From Diphasiastrum complanatum (Eukaryota > Streptophyta > Lycopodiopsida > Lycopodiales > Lycopodiaceae): a DNA stretch of 64,000 nucleotides. Where the stretch lies: contig CM055095.1 in the NCBI GenBank assembly GCA_029204225.1, positions 16,384,442-16,448,441 on the forward strand. Reading direction: 5' to 3'. Below are positions 1-11,483 of the stretch, in pieces (the first letter of the stretch is position 1; each line of letters opens with the position of its first letter). The notes under the pieces were generated by a model, which made no database searches, was not told the DNA's origin, and saw only the letters and a list, made by a program, of their open reading frames with translations. Position numbers and translations under genes: made by a program.

Positions 1-1500
<1,500 letters not shown>

Positions 1501-1539
1501 AAAATATTAAACATTAAACTTTAATCAAACAAAGACTTC

Positions 1540-2240
1540 TTAATTGTCATCGTCCGAATCTGAGTCTTGTGCGGAAGCTTGTCCTTCACTCTCGCTTCCA
1601 GACATCTCCCCTTCCCCTTCGGCTTCCACTTCACCGGCTCTTCACCCCTCCTCTACATAAGATGTCAAGCTTCTCTACACATCACAAAAAATAAAAGACC
1701 CCCTAAAATTATCAAACATGGCCTATGCAAATAGGTTCGAAGTCCTTTTGCCCTAAGGACTAGAGGTTCCAGAAACATCAGGAAAGTCCAGAGAAGGTGA
1801 GAGAAACATAGCAACCTCCTCAAAATTATCTACCAGTACAAATTCTTGATCTTTCCTCAAATAGTACTTGCATAGTCTATTTTTGACAAGCTCTAGACTT
1901 GTGCAAGTTCTCAGGTAGGTGTGTGAATTCTCTCCAAAAGAGTACACTAATGAGCCTGAGAAGCACCATTCACTAAGAAAACTTGAATTCTAGTATCACC
2001 CTCGGTTGCACAACGAAACTTTTTCACCAGGATAAGTTGATCTATCATCAGATGCACTATACATAGCCATGTACCAATCCACTTTCCACATCCTATCATG
2101 AGACAATCTAGTTGGAAATAGTCTTAGGCACTCTAGTAGGGAAGCACCTTAGACGTGACCTAGTAGAAAGCCATAGATTCCTCGTGATAAGATCGCCATC
2201 TTGTGAATACCTTCCACATTCATCATCTAACCATTGTGTG
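1540..2240 (-). pseudogene. Minus-strand gene remnant with acidic C-terminal tail, unidentified
   Basis: On the minus strand, 1641-1540 encodes a very acidic Ser/Glu/Asp-rich tail ending in DSDSDDDN and a TAA stop, with an in-frame TGA directly upstream. At 1947-1753 a 64-codon open frame encodes a mixed-charge peptide (YSFGENSHTYL...), and further upstream to about 2240 only frameshifted coding-like pieces remain. Similar acidic tails end transposon-encoded proteins elsewhere in this window (14108-15993, 55800-56112), so a transposon protein is possible, but I recognise no domain. Not functional. Confidence 0.3.
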
Positions 2241-2264
2241 TAGAATCATCTATCTTAGATCACA

Positions 2265-3060
2265 ATGTCAGGGGAGACAAACAATCTGCCTCCACCACGA
2301 GTAGATAAGAGGATTCTGAAAATCAATGCCCAAAGTACGATGGATAATCGAACCCAGTCGGTTCCTCCAAGATTTTGATAACGCTTGTAAGTTCTATGGA
2401 GACAGCTCTAAAGCTGAAAAATTAAGGTTGTTTCCAATGATTCTCAATGGCGATGCGAAAGAGTGGTATTTGTATCTAAAGAGTACAAATATTGAGTCAT
2501 GGGAAACCATAGAAAAATCTCTCATCAAGCGATTCAAACCATCTAAGCTAACCCAAAGCCCATTAAGTCAAATGACTCAGATCAAAATGAAGGGCAAGAG
2601 GAGTCGGTACGCACCTATTCAAAGCGTTTTAAACGTCTCAAGGTAGAGTGTGTTGACCAAGTTAACAGCTTGTTGATCAATCAAATGAAAAAAAAAAAAG
2701 AGACCAGACATGCCTCTATACATTCGCGATCGCTTGAAGGGCTCTCGAACTCTGCGACGAATTCAAACAGCTGCAAGAAATGTCAAATGGAAAATCTTTG
2801 CTGACAAAAGTGCCTTCAAAAGACAGTAATGAGCAAAGGAATTTTGATCCATCCAACCACTTCCATATATCCACGTTCATCACTTTTGAGATTACAACAC
2901 CCCCTATCACACCCACTCCATCTTCCTCTCATTGCCGTTCAATAACCCCTTGTGTGACATTCACATCATGCCTCACGATACTAAGCTCATGTACATCATC
3001 TGCTGAATCATTTGCGTGAGCAATTGGAAGCAAGTCATCAACGAGCCAACTCCAACCTGA
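2265..3060 (+). pseudogene. Ty3/gypsy-type gag remnant (Retrotrans_gag domain)
   Basis: An ATG at 2265 opens a frame (MSGETNNLPPPRV...) that shifts near 2325 into a frame running to 2646. This second frame has the plant retrotransposon gag signature: FLQDFDNACKFYGD, then GDAKEWYLYL, then SWETIEKSLIKRFKPS. Gag forms the virus-like particle of LTR retrotransposons. Beyond 2646 it decays into a Ser/Thr/Pro-rich stretch with stops and an A-run near 2687. No protease, RT or integrase follows: the polypurine tract lies only about 600 bp downstream. It is either a gag-only non-autonomous element or an internally deleted one. Confidence 0.75.
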
Positions 3061-3232
3061 TTCAATCCAAATCTTCTGGAGATGTTCGTACTCCTTCAAA
3101 GCTTCATCTCCTACGGAGCAGCACTTTACAAAAAAGTTCCACATCTACAAGCTGCACCAACTTTGACTCCTCTAGCACCATAAGGAGCAGGGTCTTAACA
3201 TTGCACTTGGTGTGGGACCGCCAAATTCTTAA

Positions 3233-3244
3233 TGGAGGGGATAA
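3233..3244 (+). other. Polypurine tract before a 3' LTR
   Basis: A purine-rich TGGAGGGGATAA lies immediately before TGTAGGCTGATATTCC, which has the TG start expected of an LTR. Polypurine tracts prime plus-strand DNA synthesis in LTR retrotransposons. It fits the gag remnant upstream on the same strand. Confidence 0.55.
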
Positions 3245-3830
3245 TGTAGGCTGATATTCCAAGGAATATTCTAGCCATCATGCGGAACATCTTTTAAAAT
3301 ACAAGCAGGATAGGATTTAAATGTAGAACTTGCCCATCAAGTTTAGGCTTTTGCGGTATTCGTAATGGCTTAAGTTAAACTACCATGGGCACTGCACATA
3401 GATATGTAGTTTCCAGTTATTTCAAGTTATGTAAAAGTTAGTCACAAAAGTCCATTGGGGATTTGTCCCATGGCACCAATGTGATTCAAAGTTAAGTTAG
3501 TCCCATAGTGCCTTTTTGTAAGTGACCACCACTCCCAGTATATATAGGAGTGGAAGAGTCCATTTTCGAGAAGAACGTCATTTGCAATACATGCCTATCT
3601 TTCTCTCTTAGTGTTCTCCCTTGTGTGGTTTCATGTACTGTGTTACTTCACATTGTATTGTATATTATTCATCTAACAATAGGTTAAGTTAATCTAGGCC
3701 CTCCATTCTCTAGTAGGGTGAGCCTTAGAGGAGGAGATTTTAGGTTAAGTCGTCATTGAATTAGGTTAAGCCGTCATTTGAGTCAGTTCCTAAGTAGCAA
3801 AACGAGAGAAGAGCGGATCTTACCCATCAA
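3245..3830 (+). mobile_element. Probable 3' LTR of the gag-only gypsy element
   Basis: It starts with TGTAGGCTG after the polypurine tract. A TATA box (TATATATAGG, about 3539-3548) and a CT-rich leader (TCTTTCTCTCTTAG near 3600) are arranged as in an LTR promoter with its R/U5 start. The 3' boundary is not clear; several CA ends occur between 3800 and 3830. I saw no matching 5' LTR upstream, so the call depends on the polypurine tract and promoter layout. Confidence 0.45.
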
Positions 3831-4429
3831 AATACTCACCCCTCATAATGCTCTTCCCATCCTCTTGCTCAAGCTAGTTGGAGAAGCCATAGCGTAGACT
3901 AGTTGGGAGACTATCATAGTCATGCTAGATGGAGCCATAGTCGACGGAGGATGCTGAAGATCCAACACTTGTAAGTGTCTAATAGGATGTCAGCCTAGCT
4001 AGATGGAGGATGTAAATCTCATGGAGGCAGTGGGACTTCCTCAGTTGAGCCATGTTGCTCATGTGGTCCACTTGTGTTTCAAGTTGGATGGGGACGAGTC
4101 AGTTGGTCGAGAGTGTGATAGACTCTCTGTATGAGCATTGTGTGTACATGTTACTTTGTGAGTCAAACCTGGTGGTTTGTTGGTGTGCTTGAGTGTGAGT
4201 CAAGCACAGGGTAGCTGTGATATGCATAATCTTTTGGACACTCCAGACGCTGCTGCAATATATTGTTTTTTTATCCCTATCACATTTGAGCTTAAGGGAG
4301 AGAGTTAGAAATCAGTTCTAATCTGATTCAATAGTATAAGCTCTAAATGTGATGATGTAATAAGTGTACAATTTATTTGGTTTACTGTATATGGTTGTGA
4401 TCGGGACATGACTTGTTAGGATATGGCAT
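3831..4429. other. No gene; polypurine-tract-like site near 4290
   Basis: No open frame of note. At 4289-4304 the string AGCTTAAGGGAGAGAG resembles a copia polypurine tract followed by TTAGAA. The minus-strand copia end near 27950 has a comparable AAGGGAGAGGG followed by TTAGAA, so an old copia 3' end may lie here. Confidence 0.3.
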
Positions 4430-7400
4430 GGTGGTGTACTATACTTGTGATGGGTTTAGTGTCTCATGTGTAATTCTTTGTTCACATGCGAGGGTGGATA
4501 TTTAAGACTAATACTTAATATTTTAAAAAAAGTACATAAAATGCACTTTTGTACACACAGTTCTCCATAGCTCTAGTGTTAAGCTTTTGGGTAATATTTT
4601 CTCTTTTTGATTCTCACAATAAGGAGCATATACAAAATGATAACAACTACCTAGATCATATGAGTTCACAATCATTTTTGAAACTAAGCTAAATCGTTTT
4701 GTAGTTACAACAAGAAAGCATAAGTGCAACTTGACCCACTTAGAGCACCTATAAAGATAACAAGTATTTTGATTGACATCTTTCTTTTTCTTTTCCATAT
4801 GTGACTTTGTTTTCTTTTATTGATATAATGTTTAGAGATGATTTTGACATCTCTATTGCTCCTATGCTCTACTCAAATGTTTCATGTCATGTTCATTCTT
4901 TGTTGTTAAAACATACCATTTTACGAACAAAATAATTCCTAAAAAATGTATAGAGTTAAATTTATATTGATTCTCATATGTTGCATCTATATTTAGATAA
5001 AGTACACATGAATATGCTACCTATTGAATGCTTGACTGAGTTCATATTTCTACTTACAATCATAATATTCCCTTGTTACAGTCAACGGAACATATGGAAA
5101 ACTTTTTTCAACCCAGAAGGCATCGCTTTATTTTGGTCAATGAGATCTACATGATCTAAAAGTAGAGTTTTTTATTATTCACTTGGGCTCCCTACACCTT
5201 TGAACAACACCTATGACATTTGGTATATTCTAACTATCTACTATTTTGTTGATTTGGGTGGCCATGTAATCAACAAGTTTTTTTTTTCCTAGGATATCGC
5301 TCGTTGACTCAATTGTCGATCGTTTAAGATCCAGAATTTAAAAAAAACTTATTATTAATTCTAGAACTATGACTCATGTTTCTATAGACAAGCTCCTACA
5401 TGTGCAAAAGTCATCAAACCCCGGTTCCCAATTGGTAGTACGGTCTAATTTAAGTATTTAAGCTAGAGTTCTGAATGCCTCTAATCTTAATATCTAATAG
5501 CATTGATTAATACTCGCCTCCAAGATCTAATTGATTTGTCTCTACGAAGAGTTGTTTTACTTTTGTCATGTACTAGCATGATTGTTTCTACTTCTCTCAA
5601 CTTCTTGCTACCAATAATTGTCATATGTTTGTCGATATTCTAATAGTCTACCTACTATTGTTTCAAAAGAAGCAAAAAGCAGTGGTATTATTGATAGATG
5701 TTGCACATCCACAAGTAAAGACATCATATTGTTCTTCATATATGATACATATTTTACACGTCATAGCATGCTTATCACTAGCTTGTTGTCAAGTGTCATG
5801 CTTTTGGAATAATATATATATCTATTATACTTCATGTAAACTATTTGCTTAGATTTTTGTTAGTACTTGAGATATATGGCTCAAATTCTATCTAAGAGTC
5901 AAATGATACTTTTCATCATTTGGTATAAAGTCTTACAATGGCCATCTTTTAGAAAAAGCCAACTGTAAAAATAGTGCTATGATCATATACATGCTAATTT
6001 AAATAAGTTAGAAAACCATGAAGCTAACATTAGAGCTGATTGTATTCCATGCCTATCTTTGGAAGCTTTAAGGTGTGTTTAAGCTTTATTGGTTGACACA
6101 TCATAATCTTGTTTAACATTAGATTGAGATTAAAAAGTCTTTTTTTTTTAAAAGAAAAATATATAGCTATATTACTATGATGGTTTTAAACTATTTTTTT
6201 AGAGAAGACATTCCAAAGAAAAAAAACAGATGTTGAAATACTATAGTACTCACCTACACTTGAAAATACCAATATCGAGAATTGTTTGACAAATTATAAC
6301 TATATTATACTCCAACCAAAATCAATGTCTCATATTCCTGAATTTCTAAATGTATGAAAAATATACACATCAAAGAATTAAATTCATTGACTTAGAGAAG
6401 GAAATGAAATTAAAAATTACATGAAATGGGCCGCTTGTGGCATGGTGGTGGAGTGTGCTTGGGTTGGGGCATGTGAGATTCCATGTCGACACGGGTGGAT
6501 ATTTGGGTCTAATACTTACATATTTAAAAAAAATACATGAAATGCAATTTTGTAGACATTTCCACAACTCTAGTGCTAAGCTTTTGGGTGATCGTGAGCA
6601 TGTCGCATCTTTTGGAATTAAACTCAATATCTTTTGAATCACAACAAGATAAAATCAGTGCATCCTTGGCACATTAACGATACAAAAGTCTAAATCATTA
6701 GTGGTACTTGACCCACTTAGAGCTAGCAACTTGACACACTTAGAGCTATAAACATAAAAAGTAACTAGATCAATACCTTTATTTTTCTTTTCCATATGTG
6801 ACTAATTTGTTTTGTTTCATTGATATGATATTTAAACATGATATTGATATCTCTAATGTTTATATTCTCTACTCAATTCATTTTTTAACATTTGAAATGT
6901 CCCATTTTTTAAACATAATATTTTAACAAACTATGGAATTCAATATCTGTAATTCTCATATGGTGCATGTATATAACGTACACAAGGATATGTTGTCATA
7001 TTTAATGCTTCATTCTTGTTTATATTTCAACTCTCAATCTTTCGTTTACATTTATTTGACTATGATTCTTTTGACCTAATGTGACAATTTTATGGCTACT
7101 AAAGGTACAAGCTCTTGAACAACATTCTTGTCAAATCAGGTTAATGAAGAGTAGATATTGCTTTCCTATGGATTAAAACCATCACCATAAGGGGTAAATG
7201 AAACTTGCTCTATCATTACCATGCATCCCCACAACTCATACAAGCTACTCATGATATACAATCATATGAAGAAAATAATGGATGTAAATAACTTTTAAGA
7301 GACACTAGAAGGCATAGTAATTCAACTTGGTGGTAACTAAGCCAAATCATTGATATATAATAGATGGTAGGCCGTGGTGTATGTGATGGTGTGGCGTGCT

Positions 7401-7740
7401 TTGGGTTGGGCTTTCCTTTGTGGCCACATGCCCATGTGTGAGGATAAGATATTATTAAAGTGATGTATACATGTACTTGTGTGAGGATAAGATATATTAA
7501 AGTGATGTATGCATCACTCGAAGCTTTGCTCTATGCAAAGTGTGAAATTGTTAAGAAATTAAAAGAAAACATCTATTGCATTGTAGTTTAAACAAAACTC
7601 ACTCATATGGTAAGCTCACCTAGAATTGACACCTCATGATCTTTTAGCAAATATTCACAATAAACATCTGCTACTGCAGCAAAGCTAAAAAAAAATATGG
7701 ATCATAACAAATGAGAATAGAAGATCTACATCCAGTAATG
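4430..7740 (+). repeat. Repeat R1, plus-oriented copy (about 3 kb), unclassified
   Basis: This stretch is colinear, in inverted orientation, with 44920-42000. Shared landmarks are GGCATGGTGGTGGAG at 6437 against its complement near 43400, the MSYVC-initiated short frame at 5618 against its relative ending at 44220, and GTGTGAGGATAAGATAT units at 7435-7510 against several copies at 42220-42330. Shorter minus-oriented pieces occur at 20500-20697 and 47935-48510. Within this copy, 4435-5090 and 6428-7075 are diverged direct repeats of each other, which could be LTRs or a duplicated module. No transposase or pol domain is visible. The short conserved frame (about 64-92 codons) may be chance. Confidence 0.7.
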
Positions 7741-7925
7741 TGTTGTGTGCTTTTTTGTGATCATCGTAAAGAAGAAGATGATGGTATTAGACCCGTGTGT
7801 ATATCTACTAAAATCATCAATGGAAATAACCAAAATAAAATCATCAATGAAAGTATCAGAACATGCCTAATGTTCCATCACTGATTGATGTAATGCTAGT
7901 GTGGATAATGCAATTTGTTGCTTAT

Positions 7926-8293
7926 TCATGTGTTAGTGGAGTGTGGTGGGGCGTGGGCATTGAAGGGCTCGAAAATGGGATTGCCATCAGCCCCAACTCG
8001 CAGCCAGTGCAAGTCCACTGAGTAAGAGTGGTACATCTCAGATGAGAGCCTCATGGCTGCTGCATGCGCTGGCTTGTGAATAGCTCGCGTTGCTGATTCT
8101 CTTGATTCCCAAATGCACATCGCCAAACACTCTCTCCTGCTGTTCAGCTTTCCATACCAATACTGTTCGATTCATTCATTCACCAAACAAACTATCTCAT
8201 CAAATCTCAATCCAACTCTCAATCTGTGCGTGCGCGCGCGCGCACACACACATTTTAGATCTCACACAAACACAAAAAATGATACAATCAAAA

Positions 8294-8333
<40 letters not shown>

Positions 8334-8921
8334 ATTGCACACACGCAGAGCTTGATGTTAATATAAGGCGCCCAGCAACGCTATATGGTTTTTTACTCCA
8401 CGTGTGATGCAGTTGCACTAGGACACTACCTTTTGGCACAAACTTTTTACCGTCTAGCAGGTTGGATTATATATAGCCCCAGGCGTTACTGACGGTATCA
8501 AAATCAAATTACAGGGTACAACATAAGAGCATTCTGAATGTACACGAATTTAGCTTTCCATTCTTTTGTTTCTATCCATCGATTTGCGAGAAATTATTGC
8601 ACTAGTCTTGAGATTCGAGAAATATAACTAAGCGTTTCAGAAGCTGGGATGAGTGAACTTGTTACTTACGTGTAATAGACCTCCGGAGTTGCGAGCTTCT
8701 TCCTGGGCAGCTTCGTCCGCTGCATACAACAGTCTATCGTCCGCGTTCGTACTCCTCACTGAACGGAATGTTACTACGAAAAAAGTGCTGTTTTTGGGAA
8801 AAGAATTGTTGAAAACTGTCGTCCAATTGAAGCATTTTGTTAGTTCAGAGCTTAATGGGTTGGTGTGCGCCAATGAAGACGGCTCCAGATCAGAGAAGAG
8901 TGATGGTCCAGCCTGTGGCAT
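7926..8921 (-). CDS. UPF0643-like protein, two exons, apparently intact
   Basis: Exon 1 is 8921-8670 (84 codons), starting at an ATG in a favourable context (gcaaccATGCC). Exon 2 is 8162-7926 (78 codons plus TGA). The intron has a strong donor (GTAAGTAAC) and a CAG acceptor, and splicing keeps the frame exactly, joining GGLLH to YWYGKL. The 162-aa product contains FFVVTFRS near residue 47, LYAADEAAQEEA, a glycine-aromatic YWYG, CIWESRESA and AMRLSSEMYHSY. This order matches, as I recall it, a family of small proteins of unknown function called UPF0643, known from fungi and some plants. I propose no catalytic activity. No stop or frameshift interrupts it, which is unique in this window. The intron carries GC/CA and TA microsatellites. 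Confidence 0.8.
8228..8330. repeat. Intronic GC/CA and (TA)n microsatellites
   Basis: An alternating GC then CA run lies at 8228-8250, and a pure TA run at 8298-8330. Both are inside the intron of the UPF0643-like gene and are likely length-variable. Confidence 0.9.
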
Positions 8922-9020
8922 GGTTGCGGGAGAGAGAGACAGACAGACAGAGCAGAGCAGAGACAGATACAGATGGCTTCAAGCAATAAAACCTGCAATT
9001 TAGTGATTTTTTATTGAGCT
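8922..9020 (-). promoter_or_regulatory. CT-rich 5' leader of the UPF0643-like gene
   Basis: Upstream of the minus-strand ATG at 8921 the coding-strand sequence is a CT-rich leader (CTGTCTGTCTGTCTCTCTCTCCC), typical of plant 5' UTRs. A TTGCAG directly before it (about 9001) could be a splice acceptor for an untranslated exon. No clear TATA box was seen. Confidence 0.35.
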
Positions 9021-10036
9021 TGCATATATGTCTCTGATATCCAGTTTAATCAACAGCTAGAATCTCGAGATCATTGGCGATAAAAAAAAAAATCTTGTTG
9101 TAAACCTAGCAGACAATCTTTCTCAAATTGCAGCTTGGAGGTACTGAAATCTACTCATGGATTTACAGCTACAATAACCTCAGACTGTTGTCTAGCTACA
9201 CATTCCAGAATTAGGGCTAGCCACCGTTGCTGTAATGCACCCACATCAAAAGTGCAATGACACGGATAGATTAGGATGCAATCGATCACCTCAATTCGTG
9301 TTCCCTTAGAAAATGCTTTCAGCTGCTGTCATTGACGAAGACCACCACCAATGAGACGACGATCGCTCAAGCAAGCAACCCAACTACCCAAGTCACTCTA
9401 TGTATCTCAATTTGATTGAGCTAAGCTATATTTGCTGCACATTAGCTCTCTTTGCCGCATCATCTCTCTTGCGCGTACAAACACATTAGCTGGCAGCTAA
9501 ATACAATGTATGTGGAGGCTCCTGATTTTTGTCGACTAGATACATTGCATTTGGTTTCTCATAGTGAACAACTCCTAGATGAGGCTGATTGTATGTATTT
9601 TAGTATTGCTAAAGTTTGGACACTACTCTAATATGTTGGTCTTGACAACATCATTGTCCTTTGCCCCCAAGAATAAGATTCTCATTCGAGGTAGTTTTTT
9701 TTTGTAATTTGAAATTCCAAGGCATAGTGTCATGGAGGTGGGCCACGTTATGTCCATAGCTGACTATGTAGGTGCTTCTGGCAAGGCATTACAATTTACA
9801 TGGCATAACTTCTTGGGCAGGGCAGCCAACAAAAAAAGTTAAAAATTAAAACATTGCTTACGTTGAGTAAATAGCTTGAGCAAGACGAATTTTGGGCCTT
9901 TTGTAGCCATATAACAGCATTTCACAGACGGAAGACATCGGAATTAGCAATTAAGATCATCGTGTTTTAAGGACACGTAAGCATAGAGGTTTCTTGATGC
10001 CCAGTAAGACACCTTTGCAGAAGAGTCTTCTTGGCA
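9021..10036. other. No gene recognised
   Basis: Unique-looking sequence upstream of the UPF0643-like gene. No sustained open frame or repeat structure was noticed, so it may include that gene's upstream regulatory region. Confidence 0.4.
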
Positions 10037-10290
10037 TTAATGATGTTTTTTTGGGGAAGGTCCTACTTCGAGGCCCTTCCACCCGTGAATACTGTGCGCC
10101 CACAGTATGCCGCAGGCAGAAGGGCTGAGAAGTCGGCCCTTTTCACCCGTGAATTTTGTTTTTAATTTTTTTTTTTGACGTAAATTTTTTTTACATGCAT
10201 CTTCCGGGCGAAAGGTGCGTAAAAAAAAAATAAATTTTTTGTAAAAAAAATTTGTTAAAAAAAAAATTTGCCCCACGCATTAGTATGTGA
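10037..10290. repeat. Hairpin and homopolymer-rich segment, possible MITE fragment
   Basis: There is a perfect short hairpin TACTGTG-CGCC-CACAGTA at 10090-10107. The phrase GGCCCTTnnCACCCGTGAAT occurs twice (about 10070 and 10135). T-runs at 10160-10190 face A-runs at 10218-10270, so the segment can fold back on itself. No terminal repeat or target duplication could be fixed. Confidence 0.3.
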
Positions 10291-10562
10291 GCATCACCGT
10301 TTCCTTTGTAAAAATCTAAAAACTGATTTCACGTGTATAGAATAGCTAATTAATAGAACGAACTTACGCTTTTGGTGAGCTCTGATTCGGTGTTGCTTTG
10401 TGGTTGTTGTAAATGATTGTTTGCTGCTCATTGCTTTTGATTTTGCACTTTGTCCTTTTGTAGTTAACCAAAGGAACTCTGACAAATAAGTCACAAAGGT
10501 TATGGGCCCAAGTACGGTCGACAATAGCTGACACCAGCCGAAAAGACAGGGTATGGAGTAGA

Positions 10563-11388
10563 ATGATTGAGGGACTCAGGTATGAGGATATGGAGGCGCA
10601 AGCGAACACTGAGATCGAGAGGTTTGAAGGAGAGAAGTATGCTCTTTGGGAGTGGAGGATCAAGATGATCCTGGAGGATAAGGGATTGTGGGGGATCGTA
10701 GAGGGGACGGAAGCCCCGCCTGCAGCTAATCGAGAGGGAGTGCCGAACGCTAATGCTGCCAGAGCTTTCCAAGTGCGAGAGAACAAGGCATTTGTGACCA
10801 TTTATCTAAGTTTGGGTGAGGTACCAAATTCACAGGTCCAGGATGCGAAGGATTCAAAGGCTGTATGGAAAGGGTTTATGAAGGCAAAAGTGTGGCAAAT
10901 GTGCTACTTCTGAGGAGGAAACTGGCAAACACCAAGATGGTGGAGGGAAAATCACTCTTGGAGCATCTCGAAAAAAAAGGCTAGCAAGACAATTGGAAGC
11001 AACAGGAGCGCCTATGGAGTAAACCCATCTTGTATTCACCACTCTGGGAAGTCTCCCTATATCCTATCATCCATTAATACAGAGGCTACTGCAGGAAGAC
11101 GAAAGGGGAACAGAGGAGTTGGCGCTGATGGGAAGAACGCCAGGTGCGAGATTCAGAGACAATCCAAGAAAACAGGAAATGGACCGAAAATTCTAGCCTG
11201 AAGGAAATGGAGCGGGATGGCATGGGCAAGCAGGAAAGGTTCCATATGCGGACCGCAGGAAGGATATTTGCTATTATTGCAACAACAGTGGACATATAGC
11301 CAGAGAGTGCAACAAGAGAGCTGAAGACATGAAGAAGAAAAGTGCAGCACAAGCAAACGTGGCTGAAGAACATGAGGAAGAGATATAG
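10563..11388 (+). pseudogene. Copia gag remnant with zinc knuckle
   Basis: The frame from 10563 carries the copia gag signature: a FEGEKYALWEWRIKMILEDKG start region, WGIVEGTE, and AVWKGFMKA near 10855. It shifts and stops around 10910-10980. The zinc knuckle survives at 11269-11316 as CYYCNNSGHIAREC, a CX2CX4HX4C nucleic-acid-binding motif, followed by a basic Lys-rich tail ending at a TAG at 11386. Gag packages retrotransposon RNA. It is the 5' half of the plus-strand copia that continues to 13515. Several frameshifts make it inactive. Confidence 0.8.
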
Positions 11389-11483
11389 CTTTCATGGCGA
11401 TTGGAGAGGGCGACATTCTGGCAAAGCAAGGACAAAGACCACTCCAAAGAAGGGGCGCTACTAATGGGGGCCCATTAACATTT

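Noticed and set aside
5420..5480. Possible second tRNA-like element (CCCCGGTTCCCAATTGGTAG)
   Set aside because: It has an A-box-like phrase only, no B-box at the right distance and no flanking duplication, and it is part of repeat R1.
8090..8439. Frames across 8090-8439 on both strands
   Set aside because: They lie in the intron and antisense of exon 2, running through GC/CA and TA microsatellites.
8653..9003. Plus-strand 116-codon frame antisense to the first exon of the UPF0643-like gene
   Set aside because: The minus-strand reading has a good start context, splice sites and family motifs; the plus frame is its shadow.
10364..10801. Minus-strand 145-codon frame opposite the copia gag
   Set aside because: The plus strand carries a recognisable gag here; the minus frame is antisense shadow.
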